Source of the DNA: an uncultured Clostridia bacterium
GTDB taxonomy: Bacteria > Bacillota > Clostridia > Oscillospirales > Oscillospiraceae
Reading direction: 5' to 3'
Assembly: GCA_946011705.1 (NCBI GenBank)
Contig: CAMGCA010000005.1
Coordinates: forward strand, 1-20,726
DNA length: 20,726 nucleotides
Shown: positions 6,916-14,059 of the stretch, one piece after another
How positions within the stretch are numbered: the first letter of the stretch is position 1
Layout of the letters: every line of letters begins with the position of its first letter
Translations under genes and position numbers: made by a program
Notes under the pieces: generated by a model
What the model was told of the DNA's origin: nothing
The model's input: only the letters and a program-made list of their open reading frames with translations
Database searches by the model: none

Positions 6916-8647
6916 TCAGATGACTGTTTTGAAAAAAGTCCTGCGCCGCATCCGCCGGTACTGGGGGAGCCTGATCGCCTCCCTGATTCTGGCCACCATC
7001 TATGTGGTCATGACCCTGTATATTCCCATTCTGGTGGGCAATGCCATCGACTGCATCGTGGACGCGGGCCGGGTGGACTTTGCCGCCATGTCATTTTCTC
7101 TGCGGGGTGTGGTGATCTGCGCCGCGGTTGCCGCCCTATCCCAGTGGCTCATGAGCCAGCTGAATAACCGCATGACCTATCAGGTCACCCGGGACATCCG
7201 CAACGAGGCGTTTCAGCACATCCAGAAGCTGCCCTTAAGCTATCTGGATGCCCACCCCCAGGGCGACATTGTCAGCCGGGTTATCGCCGACGTGGACACC
7301 TTCGCCGACGGCCTTTTGATGGGCTTTACCCAGCTGTTTACCGGCATTATGACCATTTTCGGCACGCTTCTGTTCATGCTGCGCATCCATTGGGGCATCG
7401 CCCTGGTGGTGGTGTGCATCACGCCTTTGTCTTTGCTGGTGGCGAATTTTATCGCTACCCGGACCTATTCCATGTTCCGCCTGCAAACCGTCACCCGGGG
7501 CGAGCAGACGGGGCTGATTGACGAAACCATCGGCAACATCAAGGTCGTCCGGGCCTTTGGGCATGAGGACGCCAGTATGGAGCAGTTTGACGAGATTAAC
7601 GGCAGGCTGCAAACGGCCTCGCTGAAAGCCATTTTCTTCTCCTCTCTGGTGAACCCCTGCACCCGGTTCGTCAACTCCGTGGTCTACGCGGGGGTGGGAC
7701 TGACCGGTGCGCTGATTGCCATTGGCGGCGGCATTTCCGTGGGCAATCTCACCAGCTTCCTGAACTACGCCAACCAGTACACCAAGCCCTTCAACGAGAT
7801 TTCCGGCGTGGTGACGGAGCTGCAGAACGCCCTGGCCTGCGCGGGCCGGGTGTTTGAGCTGATCGAGGCCCCGGAGCGTACCCCGGAGCCGGAGACCCCC
7901 CAGCGGCCCGAGACGGTGCGGGGCAGCGTGGAGATTCACGACCTGAAATTCTCCTATGTCCCGGAAAAGCCCCTGATTGAAGACTTTAACCTCAGCGTCA
8001 AGCCCGGTCAGCGCATTGCCATCGTCGGCCCCACGGGCTGCGGCAAGACCACCTTCATTAACCTTCTCATGCGGTTTTACGACCCGGACGGCGGAGAAAT
8101 CCTGCTGGACGGCGTGAATACCCGCCATATGCGCCGGGACGATCTGCGGCATTGTGTTGGTATGGTTTTACAGGACACCTGGCTCAAGGCGGGCACCATC
8201 CGGGAGAACATCGCCATGGGCAAACCCGACGCTACAGAAGAAGAAATTCTCGCCGCGGCGAAGCAGGCCCACGCCCACAGCTTCATCCGCCGTCTGCCCC
8301 AGGGCTACGACACGGTGGTTTCCGAAAACGGCGGCAATCTGTCTCAGGGCCAGAAGCAGCTGTTGTGCATCGCCCGGGTGATGCTGTGCCTGCCGCCCAT
8401 GCTATTCCTGGACGAGGCCACTTCTTCCATCGACACCCGAACGGAAATCAAAATCCAGAAGGCCTTCGACACCATGATGCGGGGCCGCACCTCTTTTATC
8501 GTTGCCCATCGCCTGTCCACCATCCGGGAAGCGGATGTGATTTTAGTCATGAAGGATGGCCACATTGTGGAACAGGGCAAGCACGAGGAGCTGCTCCAAA
8601 AGCAGGGCTTCTACGCAAAGCTCTATCAAAGCCAGTTCGCCCACTGA
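6908..8647 (+). CDS. ABC exporter subunit with canonical ATPase site (TM288/BmrD-like)
   Basis: A 579-aa membrane/ATPase fusion, the partner of the preceding gene. The NBD has Walker A GPTGCGKTT (Lys380), signature NLSQGQ, Walker B with catalytic Glu503 (FLDEATSSID) and switch His534 (IVAHRLST), so it supplies the one fully competent ATP site of the heterodimer. The LSQGQ signature that would close over the partner's degenerate site is also the form seen in known TM288-like subunits. The ATG at 6908 is chosen because AGGAGG lies at 6894-6899 inside the end of the upstream gene and MNNQMTVLKKVLRRIRRYW matches the family start; a longer in-frame extension overlaps the upstream NBD. The 8-nt overlap implies coupled translation and equal stoichiometry. 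Confidence 0.94.
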   Translation: MNNQMTVLKKVLRRIRRYWGSLIASLILATIYVVMTLYIPILVGNAIDCIVDAGRVDFAAMSFSLRGVVICAAVAALSQWLMSQLNNRMTYQVTRDIRNEAFQHIQKLPLSYLDAHPQGDIVSRVIADVDTFADGLLMGFTQLFTGIMTIFGTLLFMLRIHWGIALVVVCITPLSLLVANFIATRTYSMFRLQTVTRGEQTGLIDETIGNIKVVRAFGHEDASMEQFDEINGRLQTASLKAIFFSSLVNPCTRFVNSVVYAGVGLTGALIAIGGGISVGNLTSFLNYANQYTKPFNEISGVVTELQNALACAGRVFELIEAPERTPEPETPQRPETVRGSVEIHDLKFSYVPEKPLIEDFNLSVKPGQRIAIVGPTGCGKTTFINLLMRFYDPDGGEILLDGVNTRHMRRDDLRHCVGMVLQDTWLKAGTIRENIAMGKPDATEEEILAAAKQAHAHSFIRRLPQGYDTVVSENGGNLSQGQKQLLCIARVMLCLPPMLFLDEATSSIDTRTEIKIQKAFDTMMRGRTSFIVAHRLSTIREADVILVMKDGHIVEQGKHEELLQKQGFYAKLYQSQFAH

Positions 8648-8658
8648 GGAATCCCCCA

Positions 8659-8683
8659 AAACGAGAAGGGGCTGTCTCACTAA
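8659..8683 (+). repeat. Left outer flank of repeat copy 1 (GGGGCTGTCTCAC motif)
   Basis: This segment, containing GGGGCTGTCTCAC, recurs at 17187-17210 in the same orientation. In both places it lies upstream of a copy of the 130-bp core, yet the cores point in opposite directions. A matching right flank (tttttcttggcagtcc at about 8840-8855, tttttcttttgcagccc at about 17379-17395) also keeps its orientation. Confidence 0.7.
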
Positions 8684-8708
8684 AGTAAAAGTGCACAAAT
8701 AGAAGAAC

Positions 8709-8838
8709 TGTCATTGCGAAGTAAGTGACCGATGTCACTGGTGCGGCAATCCGTATGCCCCTTGAAATGCTCAGATTTCTGACATTTTTAAGGAGAACGG
8801 ATTCCCACGCCAGTAAAGCGCACTGGTTCGCAATGACA
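8709..8838 (+). repeat. MITE-like 130-bp element, copy 1 (forward core)
   Basis: The ends are a perfect 12-bp inverted repeat, TGTCATTGCGAA (8709-8720) and TTCGCAATGACA (8827-8838). The interior is non-coding and nearly identical (about ten differences in 130 bp, mostly near the ends) to the reverse complement of 17250-17378. It lies between the ABC operon and the 3' end of the VanZ-like gene. No transposase is present, so any movement would need one in trans. Confidence 0.88.
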
Positions 8839-8858
8839 GCTTTTTCTTGGCAGTCCTA

Positions 8859-9464
8859 TTATATCTTCAGCAGTCCAAGCACGACCTCCATCAGCGGATA
8901 CCGAACAAACACAATGGTCAAAAGGACAATGGCGTTGACCATCATCAGCTCCAGCCAGTCCTTTCTCCCCCGGAACACGGCGATTCTGTGCCGGAAGATC
9001 AGCTTTGCCATCAGGAAGCCCACGAGGGTGCCCAGCGTGTTCATAATCAGATCGTCCACATCCGTTGCCCGGAAGGTAAACAGCTGAATGGCTTCCACCG
9101 CCAGGGACGTGAAGAACCCCGCCGCTATTATGCGGTTCCAGCGGCGGTAGCGCTCAAAGTAAGCCGGAAGCAAGAAGCCCAGGGGTGCGAACATAACGGC
9201 GTTCAAAATCATGCCCTCAATATTGCTGGCACTGAAATCCTGAAAGGGAACCAGATTGAGGGTAGGATCCCAGCAGATGTACTGAATCCCCGGCACACCG
9301 ATGACGATGTACATAGCGTTCAGGTACAACGCCAGCAGCGCCATCCAGCCCCATCTCCGCTTTGCCCGCTCCCGGTCAAAGACGAATATGTAAATCAGCA
9401 CCAGCGGCAGGGACACAATGGCTCCGCAGAGCTTATCCAATAACAATAGCAAAAAATTTTCCAT
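8859..9464 (-). CDS. VanZ-like family membrane protein
   Basis: A 201-aa integral membrane protein of the VanZ-like family, several members of which alter susceptibility to teicoplanin or lipoglycopeptides; most have no known function. Diagnostic stretches are NLVPFQDF, NAVMFAPLGFLLP and EAIQLFTFRATDVDDLIMNTLGTLVGF, with about five hydrophobic helices. I start at ATG 9464 (MENFLLLLLDKLCG): the longer reading frame upstream translates repeat DNA (9466-9750) and has no family similarity. A GAGGT ribosome site lies 5-7 nt before the ATG, at the very edge of that repeat. No promoter is evident between this gene and the lipoprotein gene upstream on the same strand, so it may depend on read-through or on a promoter within the repeat. 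Confidence 0.85.
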   Translation of the reverse strand: MENFLLLLLDKLCGAIVSLPLVLIYIFVFDRERAKRRWGWMALLALYLNAMYIVIGVPGIQYICWDPTLNLVPFQDFSASNIEGMILNAVMFAPLGFLLPAYFERYRRWNRIIAAGFFTSLAVEAIQLFTFRATDVDDLIMNTLGTLVGFLMAKLIFRHRIAVFRGRKDWLELMMVNAIVLLTIVFVRYPLMEVVLGLLKI

Positions 9465-9509
9465 AATTACCTCTTCCGGCCTCGCTGACGCTCGGCCACC
9501 TTCCCCAGA

Positions 9510-9736
9510 GGGCAATGTCATCAACTTAAGGAACCAGTGCCCGATTTCTCTGTCATTGCGAACCAGTCCGCAGACTGGTGTGGTGACCGAAGGGAATGCC
9601 TGTGGTGCAATCCGTTCCCCATACAACGTCCCGATTTTGCACCTGTTACCAAGGAGAAAACGGATTGCCACGTCGCTGCGCTCCTCGCAATGACAGTGGT
9701 AGACCGTACTTCGGTGTTAAGTTGATGACATTGCCC
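9510..9736. repeat. Outer inverted-repeat element, host of a nested element
   Basis: GGGCAATGTCATCAACTTAA (9510-9529) and its exact reverse complement (9717-9736) bound this segment. The similarity extends imperfectly outward (CTTCCCC..., about 9490 and 9750). Together with the inner element at 9551-9695 it fills the 289-nt gap between the VanZ-like start codon and the lipoprotein stop codon. No coding sequence is seen in it. Confidence 0.8.
9551..9695 (+). repeat. MITE-like element nested in the 9510-9736 repeat
   Basis: The ends TGTCATTGCGA (9551-9561) and TCGCAATGACA (9685-9695) match those of the 8709-8838 element, and inner GCAATCCGTT / AACGGATTGC blocks are shared in type. The middle differs, so this is a related but distinct subfamily. 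It sits wholly inside the outer inverted repeat. Confidence 0.82.
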
Positions 9737-9753
9737 CAGAGGGGAAGGCCTAT

Positions 9754-11406
9754 TTATCTCCCGTTATAGTTCTGCCCGTTGATAGGCTCCCCGTCCACGG
9801 TCACGTCGCTGCATCCGGAGAGCATCAGGTTGTTGCCGCCCAGGTCTCGGAAGGTGCATTTTTCGATGGTAATGCCGGTGGTATCGGTCATGGACACACC
9901 GCCGTTGCTGCATTCGTAGATGTCGCTACTGCGCAGGGTGATGCCTGTGCAGCCCTCCGCCTGCACGCCTAAGATGCCGCAGCCAAACAATCCGCAGTTG
10001 TCAACGGAAACAAACTCGCAGCCCTGGAACATCAGCACGCCGCCGGCGCAGACCCCCGGCTCCTGGGTATGCCCCGCCGTGATGCCGGACAGCACCAGAT
10101 TGTCGCAGTTCACAAAGGTCAAAACATTTGCGTACCGGGGTACGGCATTGATGGTGTGGTTCTTGGTCTTGCCGTCCTTGCTGCGGATGGTCAGATTGTC
10201 CGCGCCAGCGATCACAAGCGCAGGACCGTCATAGATGTCCTCCCAGCGGTAGTACTTCTTCGGCCCACCGCCGTAGTCCTTGGCGGTGCTGAAATCGATG
10301 GTCTCGGCGTCAATGACGATCTCCGTATTGGGGCCGATGGCGGCAAGGAATTCGTCGGCATTGGTGACGGTAACCGTGGTTTTCGGGCCGTCGGGAACGG
10401 TTTCGGCGGCAATCAGGCCGTTCATCATGTCCTCGGTGATGGTGTTGCCCTCCGGGTCCACGGCGCCGCAGCCGTTTTCAAACCACTGGGGAATCAGGCA
10501 GTCCTCAAAGGTGTTGCCGTCCAGCGTGATGAAGTTGCCGAAGGTGCCGAAGGCGGTATTCTTTACCCAGTTGTCCCGGAAGACGTTGTTTTTCAAGACA
10601 ACCTCATCCACGCCGGAGCTTCTGACCAGATACTGGGACAGATTGCCGTAGATTTCGCAGTCGGAGATGGCGACATCGGAACTGCTCACCAGATTGAACA
10701 CCTCGCTGGCTTCCCATTCCTCGTTTTTGCCCAGATCGTAGAGTCGGCAGTTGACCACATTCACGCCGGTACTGTTCAGCACCTGAATGCCGTTGTAGGA
10801 GCACTCATAGATATCGCTGTTGGCAACGGTCAAATCGGTGCAGTTATCTGCGCTCACGCCTGTCACGCCGCAGCCGTACAGCCCAACGTCCCGGATGGAA
10901 ACGCCTCTGTCATATTCCAGACAGATCACGCCGCCCACGCAGGCGCCGGGCTCTTTGGTGTGTCCGGCGGTGAAGCCCGTCATGGAGACGTTATGGCAGC
11001 TGTTCAGCCGCAGCACCTGGGCATACCGGGGCCCGGCGGAGAGAATGGTCACGCCCTTTCCCGCGCCGGTGATGGTGAGATTGTTGGTAAGCTGAATCAC
11101 CAGCTCGTAGCCGTCATACACCTCATCCCAGAAGCACCATTCGTTGCCCGTTTCCCCGGCGTAGGTGCTGGCAGTGGACAGGTCGTAGGTGCCCGGTTCC
11201 AGCCGAATCTCCCGATCGGGGCCGATGGCGGCAATGAAATCATCCACATTGGACACGGTGTACACACCCTCGGCTTCCGCTGCCGCCGTGGTTTCGGCAG
11301 GCACTGCCGTGGCTATGACGGTAGTCTCCCCAGCGATATTCTCAGAGCAGGCCGTCATGGACAGCAGCATAATCAGGGATAACAGAATACAGATACACTT
11401 CTTCAT
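9754..11406 (-). CDS. Lipoprotein with two homologous right-handed beta-helix domains
   Basis: A 550-aa exported protein, probably lipid-anchored on the outer face of the membrane. Residues 1-20 form a lipoprotein signal (KK, hydrophobic core, LLSMTAC, Cys20), followed by a Thr/Ala-rich linker to about residue 47. Two homologous domains follow, starting near residues 48 and 343. Both contain FIAAIGP/FLAAIGP, YDG.xLVI, PRYAxVL, AGHTxEPGxCxGGV, GLxGCGxxGV and SDIYECSxxG in the same order, typical of parallel beta-helix proteins resembling pectate-lyase or NosD folds. The first domain has an extra run of helix coils (about residues 250-340). No catalytic site is identifiable; polysaccharide binding or cleavage is only an inference. 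The start at 11406 is chosen for the signal peptide and the upstream GGAAAGGA. A good promoter and tandem direct repeats lie upstream. Confidence 0.82.
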   Translation of the reverse strand: MKKCICILLSLIMLLSMTACSENIAGETTVIATAVPAETTAAAEAEGVYTVSNVDDFIAAIGPDREIRLEPGTYDLSTASTYAGETGNEWCFWDEVYDGYELVIQLTNNLTITGAGKGVTILSAGPRYAQVLRLNSCHNVSMTGFTAGHTKEPGACVGGVICLEYDRGVSIRDVGLYGCGVTGVSADNCTDLTVANSDIYECSYNGIQVLNSTGVNVVNCRLYDLGKNEEWEASEVFNLVSSSDVAISDCEIYGNLSQYLVRSSGVDEVVLKNNVFRDNWVKNTAFGTFGNFITLDGNTFEDCLIPQWFENGCGAVDPEGNTITEDMMNGLIAAETVPDGPKTTVTVTNADEFLAAIGPNTEIVIDAETIDFSTAKDYGGGPKKYYRWEDIYDGPALVIAGADNLTIRSKDGKTKNHTINAVPRYANVLTFVNCDNLVLSGITAGHTQEPGVCAGGVLMFQGCEFVSVDNCGLFGCGILGVQAEGCTGITLRSSDIYECSNGGVSMTDTTGITIEKCTFRDLGGNNLMLSGCSDVTVDGEPINGQNYNGR

Positions 11407-11433
11407 GCAAAACACATCCTTTCCTTTTTGTTC

Positions 11434-11462
11434 ATCATATCTTCCAAAATCTGGTTTGTCAA
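11434..11462 (-). promoter_or_regulatory. Promoter of the beta-helix lipoprotein gene
   Basis: On the minus strand: TTGACA (11462-11457), a 17-nt spacer, TATGAT (11439-11434), 27 nt upstream of the start codon. Confidence 0.87.
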
Positions 11463-11473
11463 CCAACGGGCAC

Positions 11474-11509
11474 CTTATGATTTTCTTAAGAAGCTTAGGA
11501 TTTTCTTAA
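11474..11509 (-). promoter_or_regulatory. Tandem OmpR/PhoB-like direct-repeat sites
   Basis: Read on the minus strand, the unit TTAAGAAAATC(C/A)TAAG occurs twice (11509-11494 and 11489-11474), 20 bp from start to start. Each unit holds two NTAAG half-sites exactly 11 bp apart, the geometry used by OmpR/PhoB-family response regulators. The pair ends 11 bp before the -35 box, a normal activator position. No two-component genes are in the window, so the regulator is unknown. Confidence 0.6.
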
Positions 11510-11619
11510 GCGGCGAGTCAATGGGGTTCGAACCCGGGAGCAGCCGTTACACCGTGGAACCCCACAACCGGAACGGCTGTGAGATGGTATGATATTGGGA
11601 ATGCTTCATGCGGCATTAC

Positions 11620-11648
11620 AAAAGCGGCCCCGCTTTCGCGGAAGCCGC
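11620..11648 (-). terminator. Terminator of the PH-domain gene
   Basis: On the minus strand a two-part stem (GCGGC/GCCGC and CCGC/GCGG around a 4-nt loop, with a small internal bulge) is followed by TTTT. It lies just after the stop codon at 11654. Confidence 0.75.
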
Positions 11649-11653
11649 CTTGC

Positions 11654-12052
11654 TCAATTGTCCATGTCGTCCAGATCGCGGGCATCATCCGCGGCATCGG
11701 TGGTCATGATCTCGCCGAAGTGAACCCGACGCTGAATCTTCATCTCCTCCACCTGATTGTGGATCAGCTCCTTGACCATCAGGGGATCCTTGACATTTTT
11801 CAGCACCAGCGTGGGCATGGTCTTGTCGGAGGACAACACCGTCACCGTGCCCACACCGAACAGCCGCTGCCACAGGCTGCGCCGGGTGTCGATGTCCCGG
11901 ACGCGGTACAGAAGCACCTCGTCGTCTTTGATGTTCAGGAAGCCCTCGGAAATGAACAGCCGATCCTCAGACATCTGATAGCGGGTAAACGAAAGCGGCA
12001 GACCCAGATGGCGCTTGCGGTCCTTCCACAGGCACTTGATGTTGATGGACAT
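11654..12052 (-). CDS. Small soluble bacterial PH-domain protein (bPH_2-like)
   Basis: A 132-aa protein consisting almost entirely of one bacterial pleckstrin-homology-like domain (YdbS/YdbT/DUF304 type). The recognisable core is SEDRLFISEGFLNIKDDEVLLYRVRDIDTRRSLWQRLFGVGTVTVLSSD, followed by KDPLMVKELIHNQVEE. No transmembrane helices are present, unlike many family members, so it is likely cytosolic or membrane-peripheral. The C-terminus is acidic (DAADDARDLDDMDN). The start at ATG 12052 is supported by GGGGAGGG about 8 nt upstream; a 17-residue upstream extension lacks a ribosome site. Its role is unknown. It appears monocistronic with its own terminator, and an inverted-repeat element lies about 80 nt upstream. 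Confidence 0.82.
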   Translation of the reverse strand: MSINIKCLWKDRKRHLGLPLSFTRYQMSEDRLFISEGFLNIKDDEVLLYRVRDIDTRRSLWQRLFGVGTVTVLSSDKTMPTLVLKNVKDPLMVKELIHNQVEEMKIQRRVHFGEIMTTDAADDARDLDDMDN

Positions 12053-12131
12053 AGTAATACCCTCCCCGGTTTTTTCTATGTGCATATCGGCTTTACACAG
12101 CATAATTGTTTTTTCACTGATTAAGAAACCA

Positions 12132-12233
12132 TGTCATCCCGAGGGTCGTCGAGGGATCTTGGCACCGATTTGACCTGATTCCGTAACGAAAGTGCGTAGA
12201 TCCTTCGACTCGCACGGCTTACTCAGGATGACA
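12132..12233. repeat. MITE-like element of the TGTCATCC...GGATGACA type
   Basis: The ends TGTCATCC (12132-12139) and GGATGACA (12226-12233) are inverted, extending imperfectly as TGTCATCCCGAG/CTCAGGATGACA. Inner GGATCT (12154-12159) and AGATCC (12198-12203) pair as well. This is a different family from the TGTCATTGCGA elements. It lies between spoIVA and the PH-domain gene (gap 12053-12326), where I see no other feature. Confidence 0.75.
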
Positions 12234-12326
12234 AACTACTCAGCTAAATTCCCCTTTTGCTGAGCAAATCCGATAAGCACATTTTTCTGTATTTTATTCC
12301 GAATTACCGGGAAAGTCAAGAAACAA

Positions 12327-13790
12327 TCAGAGAATCAGACAGATCAGCCCCGTGGCGCCCTCGTTGACGATTCTTGTCAGTGTGCCCCGGAATTTAACCC
12401 TTACCTCCTCCGGCAGCTGCACCAGCTTTGCCGTCAGGCCCTCCTGAATCATGTCGTAGACGGATTTGCCGAAAATGTTGCTCTGCCAGAGCTTCTCCGG
12501 ATCCTCCCCGGTGAGCCGCTCGATGAGATCCCGGGACTGCTTTTCGTCCCCCACCATGGGGCTGATCTCCGTGTCGATGTCCACCCGAACCATGTGGATG
12601 GACGGCGCGCCGGCCTTCAGCTTTACCCCGAAGGCCCCGCCCTTGCGGATGACCTCCGGCTTTTCCAGCTTCATCTCCCCGGCGGCGGGCATCACCACGC
12701 CGTAGCCCGTTGCCTTGACGGAAGCCAGGGCGTCGGAGATTTTGTCGTACTCCTGCTTGATTTTCGCCAGCTCCATGAGAAGGGACAAAAGCTGGGCCTC
12801 GCTTTCGATGGGTACTCCGGCCTTGCTGCTGAGAATTTCATAATAGAGCGTCTCCGGCAGGACGATGGCAACGCTGACTGTCCCTTCCGCCAGATCGATG
12901 CCGCGCAGGGTGTAGCTCTGAACCTCGGGCAGCTCCCCCAGGGGTGCCAGGGCAGTTTGGGCCTGCCCCAGATTCTGAATCTGCCCCGCCTGCCGCAGAA
13001 GGGCCTGATAGAGATTTTCCTTCACCGGGTGGTTCTTTTCCAGAGCGTCCAGCCACCGGGGCAGGTATACCCGCAGCTCTGTCATGGGGAAGGTGTACAG
13101 CAGGGCGCGCAGCATCCGGCTGATTCCTGCCGTGTCCAATGTCTGAGCGTCCAGTACCATAGGCTCCACCCCGAACTGCTCCCGGATATACCGGGCGGTG
13201 TCCTGAGCCGCCTGCGCCTCCGGGTTCCGGGAATTGATGACCACAAGGAAAGGCTTTCCCGTGCGGCGCATATCGGTGATGGCCCGGCGTTCAGCCTCCA
13301 CATAGTCCTCCCTCGGGATGTCGGTGACGGTTCCGTCCGTCGTCACCACAAGGCCGATGGAGCTGTGATCGGCCATGACCTTTTTCGTGCCCAGCTCCGC
13401 CGCCTGGGTCATGGGGATTTCCTCGTCATACCAGGGCGTGGTCACCATCCGGGGCACGCCGTCCTCCTCAGCCCCCACGGCCCCGGGAATCATATAGCCC
13501 ACGGAGTCAATGAGCCGCACCCGCAGCCGGGTAGCGCCGTCTGGGCAGATTTCCACCGCTTCCTCGGGGACAAATTTCGGCTCCGTGGTCATGATGGTTT
13601 TGCCCGAGCCGCTCTGGGGCAGCTCGTCTCTTGCCCGCTCCACCCGGTAAGGGTCGGAGATGCCGGGAATCACAAGGGCCTCCATAATCCGCTTGACCAA
13701 GGTGGACTTGCCCGTGCGCACCGGCCCCACCACCCCGATATAGATATTGCCCCCGGTTCGGGCGGCGATATCCGCGTATAAACTCTCCAT
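12327..13790 (-). CDS. spoIVA: Stage IV sporulation protein A, spore coat morphogenetic ATPase
   Basis: SpoIVA polymerises, using ATP hydrolysis, on the outer forespore membrane to form the base layer of the spore coat. The 487-aa product is close to the Bacillus subtilis length (492 aa) and full-length similarity is evident from MESLYADIAARTGGNIYIGVVGPVRTGKST to the conserved C-terminal ATGLICLIL. Walker A is GPVRTGKST (about residues 22-30); the TRAFAC-type nucleotide-binding part is followed by a middle domain and the C-terminal region that in B. subtilis contacts SpoVM and SafA. ATG 13790 has a strong GGAGGAGG (13797-13804) ribosome site. Family knowledge predicts sigma-E control in the mother cell; upstream I see only a CATACCCT that resembles a sigma-E -10 (13853-13846), with no good -35. 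It marks the organism as an endospore former or a recent descendant of one. Confidence 0.97.
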   Translation of the reverse strand: MESLYADIAARTGGNIYIGVVGPVRTGKSTLVKRIMEALVIPGISDPYRVERARDELPQSGSGKTIMTTEPKFVPEEAVEICPDGATRLRVRLIDSVGYMIPGAVGAEEDGVPRMVTTPWYDEEIPMTQAAELGTKKVMADHSSIGLVVTTDGTVTDIPREDYVEAERRAITDMRRTGKPFLVVINSRNPEAQAAQDTARYIREQFGVEPMVLDAQTLDTAGISRMLRALLYTFPMTELRVYLPRWLDALEKNHPVKENLYQALLRQAGQIQNLGQAQTALAPLGELPEVQSYTLRGIDLAEGTVSVAIVLPETLYYEILSSKAGVPIESEAQLLSLLMELAKIKQEYDKISDALASVKATGYGVVMPAAGEMKLEKPEVIRKGGAFGVKLKAGAPSIHMVRVDIDTEISPMVGDEKQSRDLIERLTGEDPEKLWQSNIFGKSVYDMIQEGLTAKLVQLPEEVRVKFRGTLTRIVNEGATGLICLIL

Positions 13791-13811
13791 AGCCAGCCTC
13801 CTCCTTATTCC

Positions 13812-13832
13812 GGCAGGAGGATGGCTCCTGCC
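13812..13832 (-). promoter_or_regulatory. Hairpin in the spoIVA leader next to the ribosome site
   Basis: A perfect 8-bp stem (GGCAGGAG at 13812-13819, CTCCTGCC at 13825-13832) with a 5-nt loop, 7 nt upstream of the spoIVA Shine-Dalgarno. Its CCTCC (minus strand, 13820-13816) could alternatively pair with that Shine-Dalgarno, giving two exclusive folds. Confidence 0.5.
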
Positions 13833-13883
13833 ATGGGTTTACCACAGGGTATGTCCGGCGGGTGGAGTTTAGAACCGGTAGTC

Positions 13884-13917
13884 GGCCAGTGGCCGCGGAC
13901 AATGCGTTACAAACGCT
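13884..13917 (+). repeat. Unclassified short repeat, copy A
   Basis: The palindrome GGCCAGTGGCC (13884-13894) is followed by GCGGACAATGCGTTAC and then nnACGCT. It matches 20654-20687 at 30 of 34 positions; two of the four differences form a matched change that keeps the palindrome intact. It sits in the 313-nt gap between spoIVA and the glucokinase gene. Confidence 0.65.
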
Positions 13918-13999
13918 GAGCGCTTTTTGGGCCTGTCCGGTAGCTCTCCCGCTCAATCATCGGAGGGAAGCCGTGGCGGCCTTGCCGTCAGGCGGTGTC

Positions 14000-14031
14000 T
14001 TCTCAATAGAATGAAACCATTCTATTGAGAA
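14000..14031. repeat. Perfect 14-bp stem-loop upstream of spoIVA
   Basis: TTCTCAATAGAATG (14000-14013) and its exact complement (14018-14031) flank a 4-nt loop. There is no T tract on either side, so it is not a typical terminator. It is AT-rich compared with its surroundings and about 210 nt upstream of the spoIVA start. Confidence 0.65.
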
Positions 14032-14059
14032 ATAGTATTAGCAGGCCATTGTGTATCAT

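Noticed and set aside
9465..9671. N-terminal extension of the VanZ-like protein
   Set aside because: The extension translates inverted-repeat DNA and lacks family similarity; the ATG at 9464 has its own ribosome site.
10069..11382. Long plus-strand open frame (437 aa) opposite the beta-helix lipoprotein
   Set aside because: The minus strand has the signal peptide, duplicated domains, promoter and ribosome site; the plus-strand translation is low-complexity Gly/Val/His without motifs.
11521..11540. tRNA gene suggested by GGGTTCGAACCC
   Set aside because: Neither strand gives acceptor, D and anticodon arms around it; only a T-arm-like palindrome is present.
12594..13781. Long plus-strand open frame (395 aa) opposite spoIVA
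   Set aside because: It is a mirror frame of a well-conserved gene, with no start signals or recognisable domain.
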